Below are positions 54,971-64,000 of a stretch of DNA of 64,000 nt, piece by piece. The position numbers and the translations under genes were made by a program. Under the pieces are notes generated by a model. It was not told the origin of the DNA. It did not search any database and worked only from the letters and a program-made list of their open reading frames with translations. The stretch is from Cycas panzhihuaensis. Lineage: Eukaryota; Cycadophyta. The first letter of the stretch is position 1; every line of letters starts with the position of its first letter. The stretch is from NCBI GenBank assembly GCA_023213395.1, contig CM041465.1:108755741-108819740 (forward strand), in the 5' to 3' direction.

Positions 54971-56866
54971 AAGCTGTTATCGCGGTGGATAACCGTGAGA
55001 ACATAGGTATGGAAATACTGAGCTATATCAAGATGATGTCTAGAGAGGACAAGGGGGTCCTGCGGAGGTGTGGCCTATTCAAGGCCCTGAAGAAACCTCA
55101 GTATACATCATATCAGAGGTTGCTAGTCAACATCTTATCTCACTAGGATAGGAGGAGGCATGTTTTCCACCTACCTCAGGTGGGAGATATGACAGTGACG
55201 CCGAGGGACATCCGGCAGATTTTAGGAGTATCGACGACTTCGAGGCCAGTGACACTGAGAGCACTGCCTAACAATGAGGCAACACATCGGGAGGCAGCAA
55301 TATTTTTTATAGGGACGGATAGGTGGGAGAGGAGAGGAGTCCCTCTCCAAACGATGGTTATATCCAAGATTCCTCGAGTGAGGAAACTTATTACATTGTG
55401 CATTCTGTTCCGGGTTTCCCAGAAACAGAACTATAAGGACATCCCAGGGGGATGGATGGATGCAGTGCACCACTGTGAGGTGGGCGAGAGAATGGACTAA
55501 GCCACCCTAATAGCGATGAACCTCATCGTACAGCTTGACACTATTAGGATGACAGGCAAAGGAGGGTTATCATACAACACGTTGCTGCAGTGCTAGTTTT
55601 TCGATCATTTTGGAGTAGTGGCACTAGGGGGACCACACCCCATTACAGAGTGGGCCCTGATGGTCCACTGTGGCGCAACTAAGGGCCGAGGGGACAGAGG
55701 ACTAGGCCCACGTCCGGTGCTCAGTGGAGGCGACATCACTGGACCTCCTCACGATGACAGACTATGTGGCAGATCCATATAGGATGGTGAGGTGGGACAG
55801 TGACGACAAGGCAGGCAGAGCAGGGGCACTCCCGGGTGATGACAATGATGGTGATGGAGGAGATAGGGTTGGCCCATCATGACCTACGGGGGAGGCAGGT
55901 CCATCGGGGACAGAGGGAGGAGAAGTGGGGCCATCCGAGACTTTTGAAGGAGAGGCAGGCCCATCAAGGGCTGTAGAGGAGAGCAGGGGGCTAGTGACGA
56001 GGGCTTGCAGGCTACGGATCGTGAGGAGATCCAGAGAGGCGGCAATTGAGCCAACCCCAATGAGGAGAGAGGCCCAGGCAGAGGTTGTACCCGAGGAGGA
56101 GGTACCAACAGCTGGCAGGGAGCCAAGAGGAGAGGTTACTACACAGGCAAAGGAGCTGACGGCTACACCAGGTGAGACCTAACCATTTCCTCAGTTGTTT
56201 AGTAGCCAAATAGATAGTTTGATTTGGTTGTATTTTGGTATACAATTGGATATATACTGACATATGGTATGTTAGATTTGCAAGTACCACAGAGATCAGG
56301 CGGCTGATAGAGGCTATGGTGAGGGAGATGTTCCCTCAGGTATATGTAGAGGGGCAACTGCCTATCCAGGCAGAGGATGTGCCTAGATCAATAGGTCCCC
56401 ATATAGCAGCATTTACCCCATTGGTAAGGGTGAAAGACATCTGGGCTGTAGAGTCCTAAGAGCACATGGCATTCAGAGGACAGATGCAACGAGAGTTGGA
56501 TGAGGCTAGGGGTGAGTGAGACGTGCTATGGAGGCATGTACAGGCTCTAAAGGCTTAGGGAGGAGCAGGTGGAGACACAAAGAGCATGGTCCGAATAGTG
56601 GTCCTAGAGGAGCGTCTTCAAGGAGTGGAGAGTGAGAGAGATCGTATCTAGGCCCGATACGATCAGCTGGTAGATCAGGTGGCATCTAGGTCAAGTAGGA
56701 GTAGGACATACACCCACACAACGACGATGACCCCGAGATGGCCACGTGATGAGGGGAGTGAGGCAGGGAGCTCGTGGAGGCCCAGGAGGAGCCTCAGAGG
56801 GATGTGGTCCCCAGGAGAGGGATCACACAGGCCAGGAGATGGTACCCTAGGAGCGGGGTAGCAGTA
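54971..56866 (+). pseudogene. Antisense ORF of element D: best-preserved PMD-like protein
   Basis: The ORF is opposite to gag-pol of D. The PMD-like region starts near 54985 (VDNRENIGMEILSYIKMMS), then LLVNILSH*DRRRHVFHLP and GDMTVTPRDIRQILGVST, open from 55180 to 55500. It goes on after a stop with TLIAMNLIVQLDTIRM and FFDHFGVVALGGPHPI. After a frameshift near 55675: EATSLDLLTMTDYVADPYRM, an acidic linker and GEAGPSG-type repeats, then TRACRLRIVRRSREA (55925-56180). Intron donor GTGAGA is at 56171-56176; the acceptor TTTGCAAG ends near 56283. The second exon (56285-56459) has RRLIEAMVREMFPQVYVEGQ, then a coiled coil and a basic tail (56679-56866). The acceptor AG position is slightly uncertain. 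Confidence 0.82.
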
Positions 56867-57432
56867 GAGTAGGACACATGTATTAGATTTTAACGGGGGA
56901 AAGCATGGGCCTATAGGGGGTCATATATATATATATAGTCATATGATTGTACCCCCCTACAAGGACACTGGCTTCCCATATGTACGATGTAACATATGAT
57001 TTTGATGTATATCATGTGCGACAGATGACATGTATATTTTGTTATGTATGTTATAGATGCTTTGTCATTTGATGCACATATTTCCTTCCATGCATGGCTA
57101 TATATCTAACAGGAGCACACACGTCCACTATGAGTAGAGGTGATAGAGAGGTGTGAGGTTAGAAATAGAGTGACATGCATGTCCATGGAGGAGCATAGCA
57201 GGATATGCGAAGGAAACAACAGGCGAGAGAGAGGAGTAACGGTACTCCAGAGCGTCATCCTAACTGGGGGATACCCAAATAGGAAGACAAAAGTCCTAAA
57301 AGGATAGGGGAATATGGGTTCTGTGGGAGGAACCAGAAAGAAACGAGAGAGGCCATCTTAAATTGCCATTCCACCCATGGCTGGGAGGAATGGGAACAAC
57401 TTAAGATGTTAGTTTAAGCTTATTTCAGAGCG
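56867..57432. other. Spacer after the antisense ORF, ending at the pol deletion (D)
   Basis: No gene is seen. It includes an ATATATAT run at 56926-56936 and the block conserved after integrase in all copies (57240-57432). Confidence 0.6.
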
Positions 57433-57714
57433 TTTAATGTTGCAGAAGTTGACACATATACGAATCACCTCATTCTTTTTAGCAACGAGGATAATATTGG
57501 AGACCCACTTGGGGTAATCAATGGAAGTAATGAGCCCAGCGTCTAAAAGCTTCTTAGCCTCCATCTTAACGGTGGCTGAGAGATTCAGGTGAAGGGGACA
57601 CTGCTTCTAGTGCATGGGGCAGATGCCAGGGATGGTGGTGAGATTATGGGTGACAATGGAGGGGTCAATTCCCTTCATGTCAGCATAATCTCACATGAAA
57701 ATGTCTCAAAACTC
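57433..57714 (-). pseudogene. N-terminal RT fragment of element D
   Basis: Minus strand: DYADMKGIDPSIVTHNLTTI (57690 down), MEAKKLLDAGLITSIDYPKW, then VIRICVNFCNI ending at about 57433. The next sequence is post-integrase spacer. In C the RT continues here with NNAYPKDN. The catalytic FMDD box and integrase are therefore gone. Confidence 0.82.
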
Positions 57715-58581
57715 CTAGAACAAAAGGGAGTATTCCCTTACCTCATCAGAAGAGCATTCCATCCTGACCTTAATAACCTTGCCGAGGGCCAAGACTATGT
57801 CTTGGGTTGCCCCCATGCACATGGCATTCCCCTCCTCAAAGTGGGGAGGGGCAAGGTCAATGGGAGGAGGTGGAATAGGAGACGGGATTGGGTCAGCAAG
57901 TGTGAACCCAATCACAAGGATCTTTTGGTGACCAAGCCTGTGGTGACCAGAAGGCAAGTTAGGCGCGGAGCCCGCTAGGTGCTCGAGTAAGGCTTCATCA
58001 TCCTCAAAGTAATCCACCCCATGGATGACCTTACTCCGAGTAGACGAAGCGATAGAGGAAGTAGAGGCAATAGGACCGTGATGGTCATCGGGTTACCCGT
58101 CTTCCTCATGAGACTCTAAGAGAGAGTAAAAAAAAGGCTCCACGAAATGAACAGAAGGTAGTTCTTTAAAGCCATTATCTGCGGGAGGTGATGAAGGGGA
58201 AGAACTAACGATGGGCAAGTCGACACTAGCAATGACATACGACGCACAGGAGTGGCTAGCCTCACCAACAAAAGAGGTTCTAAATGGGGATCTAGAACGA
58301 TATGGGTGCGACCTACTGGTGCGAAGGAAAGAGATGGGGTGGAGACAATCCTCGTCCTCGTCGTGTGACTCATCATCATTAAACGAGGTGAGGTACCCGT
58401 AGCTCCCAACACCAATAGGAGCAAAACATGTGAGACTAGGGAAAGAAGATGTAGGATCTTCTTCAGATGGATTAGGTATACCAATGGAGCAAGTCGAGGC
58501 ATGTGTAGAAGGGGCTTGGCTTGCCTGATTAATAGGATAGGTTTGTTTGGCAAGTGGGCATTCGCGGGGAATAACCCTCAT
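57715..58581 (-). pseudogene. Protease-RT linker of element D
   Basis: Two long open blocks: 58581-58093 (SVPRECPLAKQ-like start, GVGSYGYLTSFNDDESHDED, HPYRSRSPFRTSFVGEASHS) and 58017-57715 (MDYFEDDEALLEHLAGSAPN, LGHQKILVIGFTLADPIPSP, EGNAMCMGATQDIVLALGKV). This is the best view of the linker in the window. It has no known fold; it is acidic and proline-rich. Confidence 0.7.
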
Positions 58582-58611
58582 TCGTCCATCATGGACGAAT
58601 TTAAGTTGTCC

Positions 58612-59042
58612 CTAAAGATTCGAACACATGTCTCCCATTTGGTTGAGCCATGGATGACCTAAAAGAAGGTTGTAGTCGATGTCAACGTCGATGTCGATGA
58701 CTATAATATCAGTGAGGACAGTCTTGCCCTCGAGGGTGAGTGGAATCGCGACAGATCCCAATGGGGTCTTCTCGCTACCGTCATAACTTTCGCATCGCCA
58801 TGGAATGGGTTCCAAGGCAGAAATACCAAGCTCTTGCATGACATGCAAGGGCATGGCATTCACGGAAGAATCATTATCGACAACAGTCCTTCAAAGGGTA
58901 CAATCAGGTGTATCGATGGTAATAGTGAATGGGAAGTTCCACTGACGTTCTCTTTCACATGCGGGAGGAAGGTCCTTAGGATCAAATGAAATAATAGGTT
59001 CACGACTTTGGGTAACACCCAAAGCATGAACAGGCGTGTCAT
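58612..59042 (-). pseudogene. Aspartic protease of element D
   Basis: Minus strand. The first part reads in a broken frame (59042-58860) and the second is open (58863-58612: MNAMPLHVMQELGISALEPI, GSVAIPLTLEGKTVLTDIIV, DYNLLLGHPWLNQMG). The active site reads VDNDSS, as in A, instead of VDNGSS. A and D share this change, which suggests a common defective or variant ancestor. Confidence 0.82.
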
Positions 59043-61637
59043 TTAACCCTAAAGCTTCCAAGAGGAGGGTCCGTTATTCAGGACAACTCCTCAAAATGTC
59101 CATCAAGGACATTCCTGTAGTAACAGTATGAAGCTCGTCCATGATGGAGAAAGGCTTACCCTTCGCGGTAGGCTAGGTAAGTGCCCTTCAGAAATCGTAA
59201 CGACCCGGGTGTACAGGAATGGCCTTGGGAAAGAGAGGTACTTCTGGAAGAGGGTCAGAAGGAGTAGAGGAAGAAGCACCAGCCGCTTCCCTGGTGGCTT
59301 GAGACCAAGTAAGGGCATAAGAAGGAGTAGCCTCAAGTAACTGGATCACCTTCTTTCCCTTGTTCTGGGGCTGCGAAGGTGATGGGATGCGATAGTTAGG
59401 AGAATGGGAGGAAGAGGATGAATCCTGGGCACCCTTCCCTTTGTCACGGGAAGGGCAGGAATTTGGCAATCTTCCTCAATTCTGATTATTCTTGGATTAG
59501 GTGTTGCGATCGCATTCCCCATGCTTGGGGAATGGATCCTTATAAACTGGTTGGTCTAAATTAGGCCTTGAGGCATGTTTAGAGGAAGAGTCACATCGAG
59601 GAGCATCCTTAGGATGCTGGGCCCTGCAACGCGAGTCATCGTGGAAGTACTCCCCATGAATAGAGCACCACTTCTTCTCAAGCGGGGGATCTGTCTTCCT
59701 CGTTTGAAAGGACTAGGTGTTTCCATTCTTAGGGAGGGAAGCTTGAGTTGTTTGTTGAACTTGTTTGTTGGATGTTAGGGATGAAGGGGCTTAGAGTTTA
59801 AGCTCCCTCATTGTACACTTGAATGAGCGTATGGCCAAAGTAAGGGGGTCTAAAGTCCTCTCAGTCGAGTGAGAAGTAAACCTGGTGGGTTGCGAAGGTT
59901 TAGTATCTTTGGTTGAAGATGGTGCCTCACATCGTTGTGAGGGCTTGAGAGGCTTCTTGAGTCCGGCTTAGATCTCAATAACCTCCAACACTAAGCACTT
60001 GGCGATCGCAGAGTCACATGTGGTCGCCCCCATCTTAAGGACTTCCACATGTACTTCGGGATGAAGTGCGTTAACAAAACGATCTCTCTTCAACTCCTCG
60101 GGCAACGTAGCCTTAGTGGAGTGAAGCAGGTCATGGAATCGTCTTACAAAGTCACGATTCATCTCATCGTGACCTTGTTTAATCGATAAGAGGGATTTCA
60201 TTCCGCTCTTGAATGGATGGGCTACATCGAAGTAGTTGATGAACTCGTCCACCAATTGCTGGAATGAAAAGATAGAGTGGGCAGGGAGGTAATAAAACCA
60301 CTTAAGGGCATCACTCTACAATGATTGTGGAAACAATTTCATTAGGATATGGTCGTAAGCCCAGTAGTCTATACACATCATAGAAAAACTATGCACATGT
60401 TCAGCTGGATCTTGTGACGAAGTTTCGTCAAAGCTAGGAACTTCAGGAGGATGAGGTAGCAGATTGGTTCTTAATGCCTCAATGGATAAAGGTGTTGATC
60501 TATAGTCTATGAAGGGACGTACCCTTACCTGGACCGTAGGATCAACGAATGATGTAGTAGGTAGCGAGCAAGGAACAGACGAGGGTGGCACACCCATCCC
60601 TCCTTGAGGAAATGCCCCTTGCTAGAAGTGGGCTTGAGAATAAGTGCCTTAGAAGGGAGTCAAGTTCCCTTGCGAAGGCATGGCAAAAGGGATTACGCTA
60701 GATGATGAAAAAGGCAGATGTGGAACCGGGTTTTACCCATATGGGCCACTCATAGGTGGGGCAATCCCATATGGGTGTAGCAGATCGACTCCATAAGCTG
60801 GGAGGTGGTTTCCTCTACCCTACCCCCAAGGTTGAGAAGTATACCCTAGGGGATGTAAAAGGAAACACCAACAAGTTAATTTTGAGGGTGTGTGGGAGTG
60901 GGTCCCACATGACTAGTTGCTGGAGGGTTAGTAGGACTAGTAGGCCTGCTAGGGAAAGTAGGTGCTACATTAGGGGATGGCACAATAGTTTGGCTAGGAA
61001 CGGGTATGCTAACCTTCAATTGAGGGAAGGACATACCGCGGGAAGGTCCTAAAGCACTAGGACCTTAGCGAGGGATAGAAGGTGCAACATGCGTTCCCGC
61101 AACAACAATAGGGAAGGAGCGGGACGCATGTGTAGGCACAAAGGAATTAGTTGTTGCAAGAGGAGTAGATGAGGATGAAGAAAGCAGGGGAGGAGTAGAC
61201 GAAGAAGAGGCTCCTCCATGAAAAGCATCCTCAAACCATCTATGACATGGTTGAAAATGAGCAATGTGATGGCACTCGTTAAAAGCTTCAACCACATCGG
61301 CGGGAGGAGTATCTACATGCTCATAAGAGGTAGATGGGACCTCAAACGAAGTAGATCCCTCAGGATGTTCCTCATAAGAATCACCAGTTGAGTGGTAAAT
61401 CTCAAGAGGAAAAGATCCTTCTACCGCATGGGTAGAAGGATGGATGTCAAGCGGGTGATGTTGGTCACCCAGGTAGTAAATAGGATCATCACCCTCTTGG
61501 GTGGATCCCAGAATAGAAGAGGGAAACTCATGAGTTTCCAAGGCTGAGGTGTAGTAGGCCCAATTGGAAGGGTATCCCTCCATAGTTGAATTAGAATCTG
61601 ACGAAGGAAGAGGATGATACCTGGGATCTTCTAACAA
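59043..61637 (-). pseudogene. gag: gag of element D (best-preserved gag)
   Basis: The N-terminal part is open for 190 residues (61637-61065): MLEDPRYHPLPSSDSNSTME, then an acidic Ser-rich region. A proline-rich middle (61050-60600) is broken. The capsid core is at 60597-60316 (FDETSSQDPAEHVHSFSMMC) and 60255-59968 (FKSGMKSLLSIKQGHDEMNR, RRFHDLLHSTKATLPEELKR, KCLVLEVIEI). The knuckle at 59626-59667 is CSIHGEYFHDDSRC, a full CX2HX4HX4C. The basic tail has SCPSRDKGKGAQDSSSSSHS (near 59466-59405). It is the only copy with all four zinc ligands. Confidence 0.88.
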
Positions 61638-61821
61638 TGGAGGTAAGTCACGTGAGCGACGAGAGAAGCGTCACATGCAAGGCTAACCAACACTGTAGGA
61701 GAAAGAAAGGGCGATAAAAAGCACACATTGAGGGCTACCCAATGAAGAAAATGAAGTAGGAGAAAACCATAAAGAGGTAGCAATACCAACAAAAAAGAGC
61801 AGAAACTAGCTCCCTTACTAG

Positions 61822-61843
61822 TAGATCCCCAGTATGGTTGCTA
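61822..61843 (-). other. Primer-binding-like site of element D
   Basis: Minus strand TAGCAACCATACTGGGGATC, one base after the 5' LTR. It is closest to the family consensus. Confidence 0.55.
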
Positions 61844-61844
61844 G

Positions 61845-64000
61845 TGGATGCGCGTTTATGAGATAGCTACCTAACCAAGTAGGAATAACAAGAGCAGTCA
61901 ATGGCACCATTAAGTGCAGATAAGGACCTACGAGTAAGGCAAATACCATGTAGGGTGCCCCGTGCGCCAGATTGTGAGTTCGGGACCTGCGGATGGTATC
62001 CAGCTACCTGGAGGTGGTTCCCCACTTCAAACAAGAAGAGAGGGGGCGAAAGATAAACCTGAGTAGACCTAGGGGAAGGATCCTCCCACCCTTGGATGGC
62101 CAGAAGGAAAAGGAGAGAACCCTTCGAGGGTTTCCCTAGAGCATAGGGAAACGGGGAAAGAGTGATCATGTAAGCAACCTATGAATGAAATCTTCTCAGT
62201 TATTCGGCTAGCCAGGAGAAAACCGAGGAAGGATGAAGGGAACAATCAAAAGGAAAGAACTATGGTGTATGTAAGCAAACTAACCAAGCATAACAAGTTA
62301 ATGAGACAAGGATGGAGTTTGCAAGGTGAAGGGGAAAAGGTAAAAAAAGGGAAATCTCCTAAGACCTTTTCCTATGATAGATATAATGCAAAAAAATGTA
62401 ACAAATGAAATGTAAATCGAGAGATAGAGTTGGTTTCCCTTTTTCTTTTCAAATGAGTTAATTACTACCGTACAAAACCTTTCAAAAGAAAAGGAGCAAA
62501 ACATAGCAAGGGTACATACCCAGGATAGAGACGTGCTTGAAGCAGCGGCATTCCTACGAGGTATTCAAAATTGCTTCACAAAGCGCGGTGAATGAGAAGG
62601 GTTGCGGTAGAGTGAAGTGTGGGGCTTCCTTACCTTCCCCGGAAATGGCACTAGAGTGCCAAGAAAGGAAAAAAGGACAAAATGATAGAAGCAACTGAAA
62701 TACTAAAGTAAAACATAAACACAAGCACTTACCCTCGAGAGAGGGAAAGGAATGGATCCTTTACATCCTCCATATACCTGTAAGTAAATGGGAGTATCCC
62801 TTCCTAGAGAAAGGGTGCTAACAACACAATAGAGAATCCTAACAATATATGTATGTATGAAACAAGCATAAACCTCTACACATATATGTTAGCATTAAAT
62901 ATTACAATGATAAACTGTAAAGAAACTATCCAAATAAATGGTGGGTAAGTCGATAAGCCTCAGAGTGGCCCACCTCCTGCAAGGAGCAACCCTACCCTCC
63001 CTCAAGAAGCCACGAGGCAGCAAGGGTATGGCTATGTAAGAAGGCTGGACATGGAGGCAACAAGAGGCTCAAAGAGGTCTACAACAAACCGGGGCATTAT
63101 AGGAAGCAAACCAGGTTACCAAGAACGAGGTTGAGCAAGGGACAAGTAGCTGGGGCTTATGCGAATTACCCAGATCAAGATATGAGCCCTCAAACTAGTG
63201 CTGCAATGGGTGCTAATGCTGATTTATGGCTAAAAATGGCCTACTAAACCCTTGTTTCACATCCAAGAGTAGCACAGGGAAAAAGGGAAGGTTTGGAGGG
63301 CAAAGAGCCTCTTAAGGACTATGGAAGGTGGTGCGGAATCCACCTAGCTCTATCCCAAACCTTATGTACTCCCTTTTGACCGCTGTCCTGGGCAGGAAAC
63401 GTAGGAAAGAAGGCCCTAACAATAGGGAAAAATAATCTAAAACAATATAAGAAACAACCTCCAAAGAGTAAGCTAAGACAAGCTAGGAATAACATGCAAA
63501 CCTAAGCATAAATTGGACAAGAAAAGACCCTAAACCAATAAATACCTATGGAGAAGAAAGGAGGTGTTTGCCTCTATCAAGAACTGCTGAGAGAAGGCTA
63601 AGAAATCTGCAAAAGGACTGTGGAACAATAGGTATGGAGCCCCTGCTAATATGGATGAAAGAAAACCTACACTTGAGAATGCTTGATGGCTGCCCAGGCA
63701 AGAAAGTGCTGGAATCTCTCCAAGGAGGCTCTCTCCAAGGTGTGCAAGGGGATGGAAAGATGTCACAGCCATACCAAAGGAGAGTTAGGTGCTAGAGAAT
63801 GATAGTAGGTCCTGGAACAGCAGTGAAGCAGCAGAGAATAGTAGAGAGCAGGGCGTTTTCCCTTGTGATCCTTACAAAAATGAGCAAAAAAAAGATCCCT
63901 AAAATGATTTAGGAAAGACTTAAATACCCAGCCCAAACCCTAAACGAGTAGTTAGGGTGCAACTAGTGGTGACTTAAGTTATGAGACACGTGGCAGTTCT
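61845..64000 (-). repeat. Element D 5' LTR, cut by the window end
   Basis: 2156 bases are visible; about 550 more are expected to the right, judging from the solo LTR. Donor matches on the minus strand are GTAAGT 62727-62732 and GTAAGG 62628-62633. The 63530-63772 frame is LTR sequence and matches 51911-52093 in the solo LTR. Confidence 0.93.

Larger units (their letters stand above)
53460..64000 (-). mobile_element. Element D: Ty3/gypsy Tat-type retrotransposon, truncated inside aRNH
   Basis: Element D is on the minus strand and closest to A by LTR type. Its 5' LTR starts at 61845 and runs off the window. It keeps gag, protease, the first part of RT, the antisense ORF and most of aRNH. Similarity to A stops at about 53460, in the C-terminal half of aRNH, where AT-rich non-element DNA begins. 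Its own 3' LTR and polypurine tract are therefore missing. The nearby solo LTR is not its partner, because that LTR has a perfect target duplication of its own. A second deletion removes mid-RT to the end of integrase (junction near 57433). Confidence 0.88.

Noticed and set aside
56926-56936. TA runs (also near 9748, 39508, 23455) as possible origins or matrix sites
   Set aside because: They are short simple repeats; position is not conserved well enough to support a function.
1-64000. CRISPR array, operon or bacterial-type system
   Set aside because: No regularly spaced direct repeats and no bacterial gene families; the sequence is clearly plant retrotransposon DNA.

Overview
This window is nuclear DNA from a land plant, most likely a seed plant with a large, repeat-rich genome. 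I cannot name the species. I see no host gene, rRNA or tRNA gene. Almost all of it is decayed LTR retrotransposons nested inside each other. Every large reading frame belongs to a Ty3/gypsy element of the Tat type or to one short Ty1/copia-like element, and every frame is broken by stops and frameshifts.

Layout. Four gypsy copies are present. C (minus strand, from before base 1 to 49837) is the oldest host. B (minus, 719-33404) sits inside the 3' LTR of C. A small copia-like element (minus, 1105-19436) sits inside the 3' LTR of B. A (plus, 1272-16531) sits inside the 3' LTR of the copia element. Target-site duplications support each junction: CATGT for A, AGATC/AAATC for copia, TCTTT/TCTTC for B. 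To the right of C come 333 bases of AT-rich sequence, a solo LTR (50171-52876, perfect TTAGG duplication), another AT-rich stretch, and then D (minus, 53460 to beyond 64000), which has lost its 3' end.

Architecture. All four gypsy copies share one plan: LTR of 2.7-3.0 kb; primer-binding-like site; gag; protease; (RT, RNase H, integrase); a gene-free spacer; a long ORF in antisense orientation (a plant-mobile-domain-like protein with an intron); a divergent intergenic region with conserved hairpins and a conserved TATA box; a second RNase H of the archaea-like kind (aRNH) in sense orientation; a polypurine tract; LTR. Only C keeps RT, RNase H and integrase together. A has lost RT, B has lost RT through integrase, and D has lost everything from mid-RT to the end of integrase.

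How the parts would work together. Gag, protease, RT/RNase H and integrase make the usual replication machinery. The antisense ORF converges on gag-pol and diverges from the aRNH unit. The aRNH unit seems to have its own TATA box and a conserved N-terminal extension. The most interesting signals are this three-unit layout (sense gag-pol, antisense PMD protein, separate sense aRNH unit), the GGTAC-centred hairpins shared by the LTR promoters and the internal divergent promoter, and splice donors conserved in the LTRs. Antisense ORFs and archaea-like RNase H are known in Tat-lineage elements, so the novelty is probably in the arrangement and control, not in the protein families.
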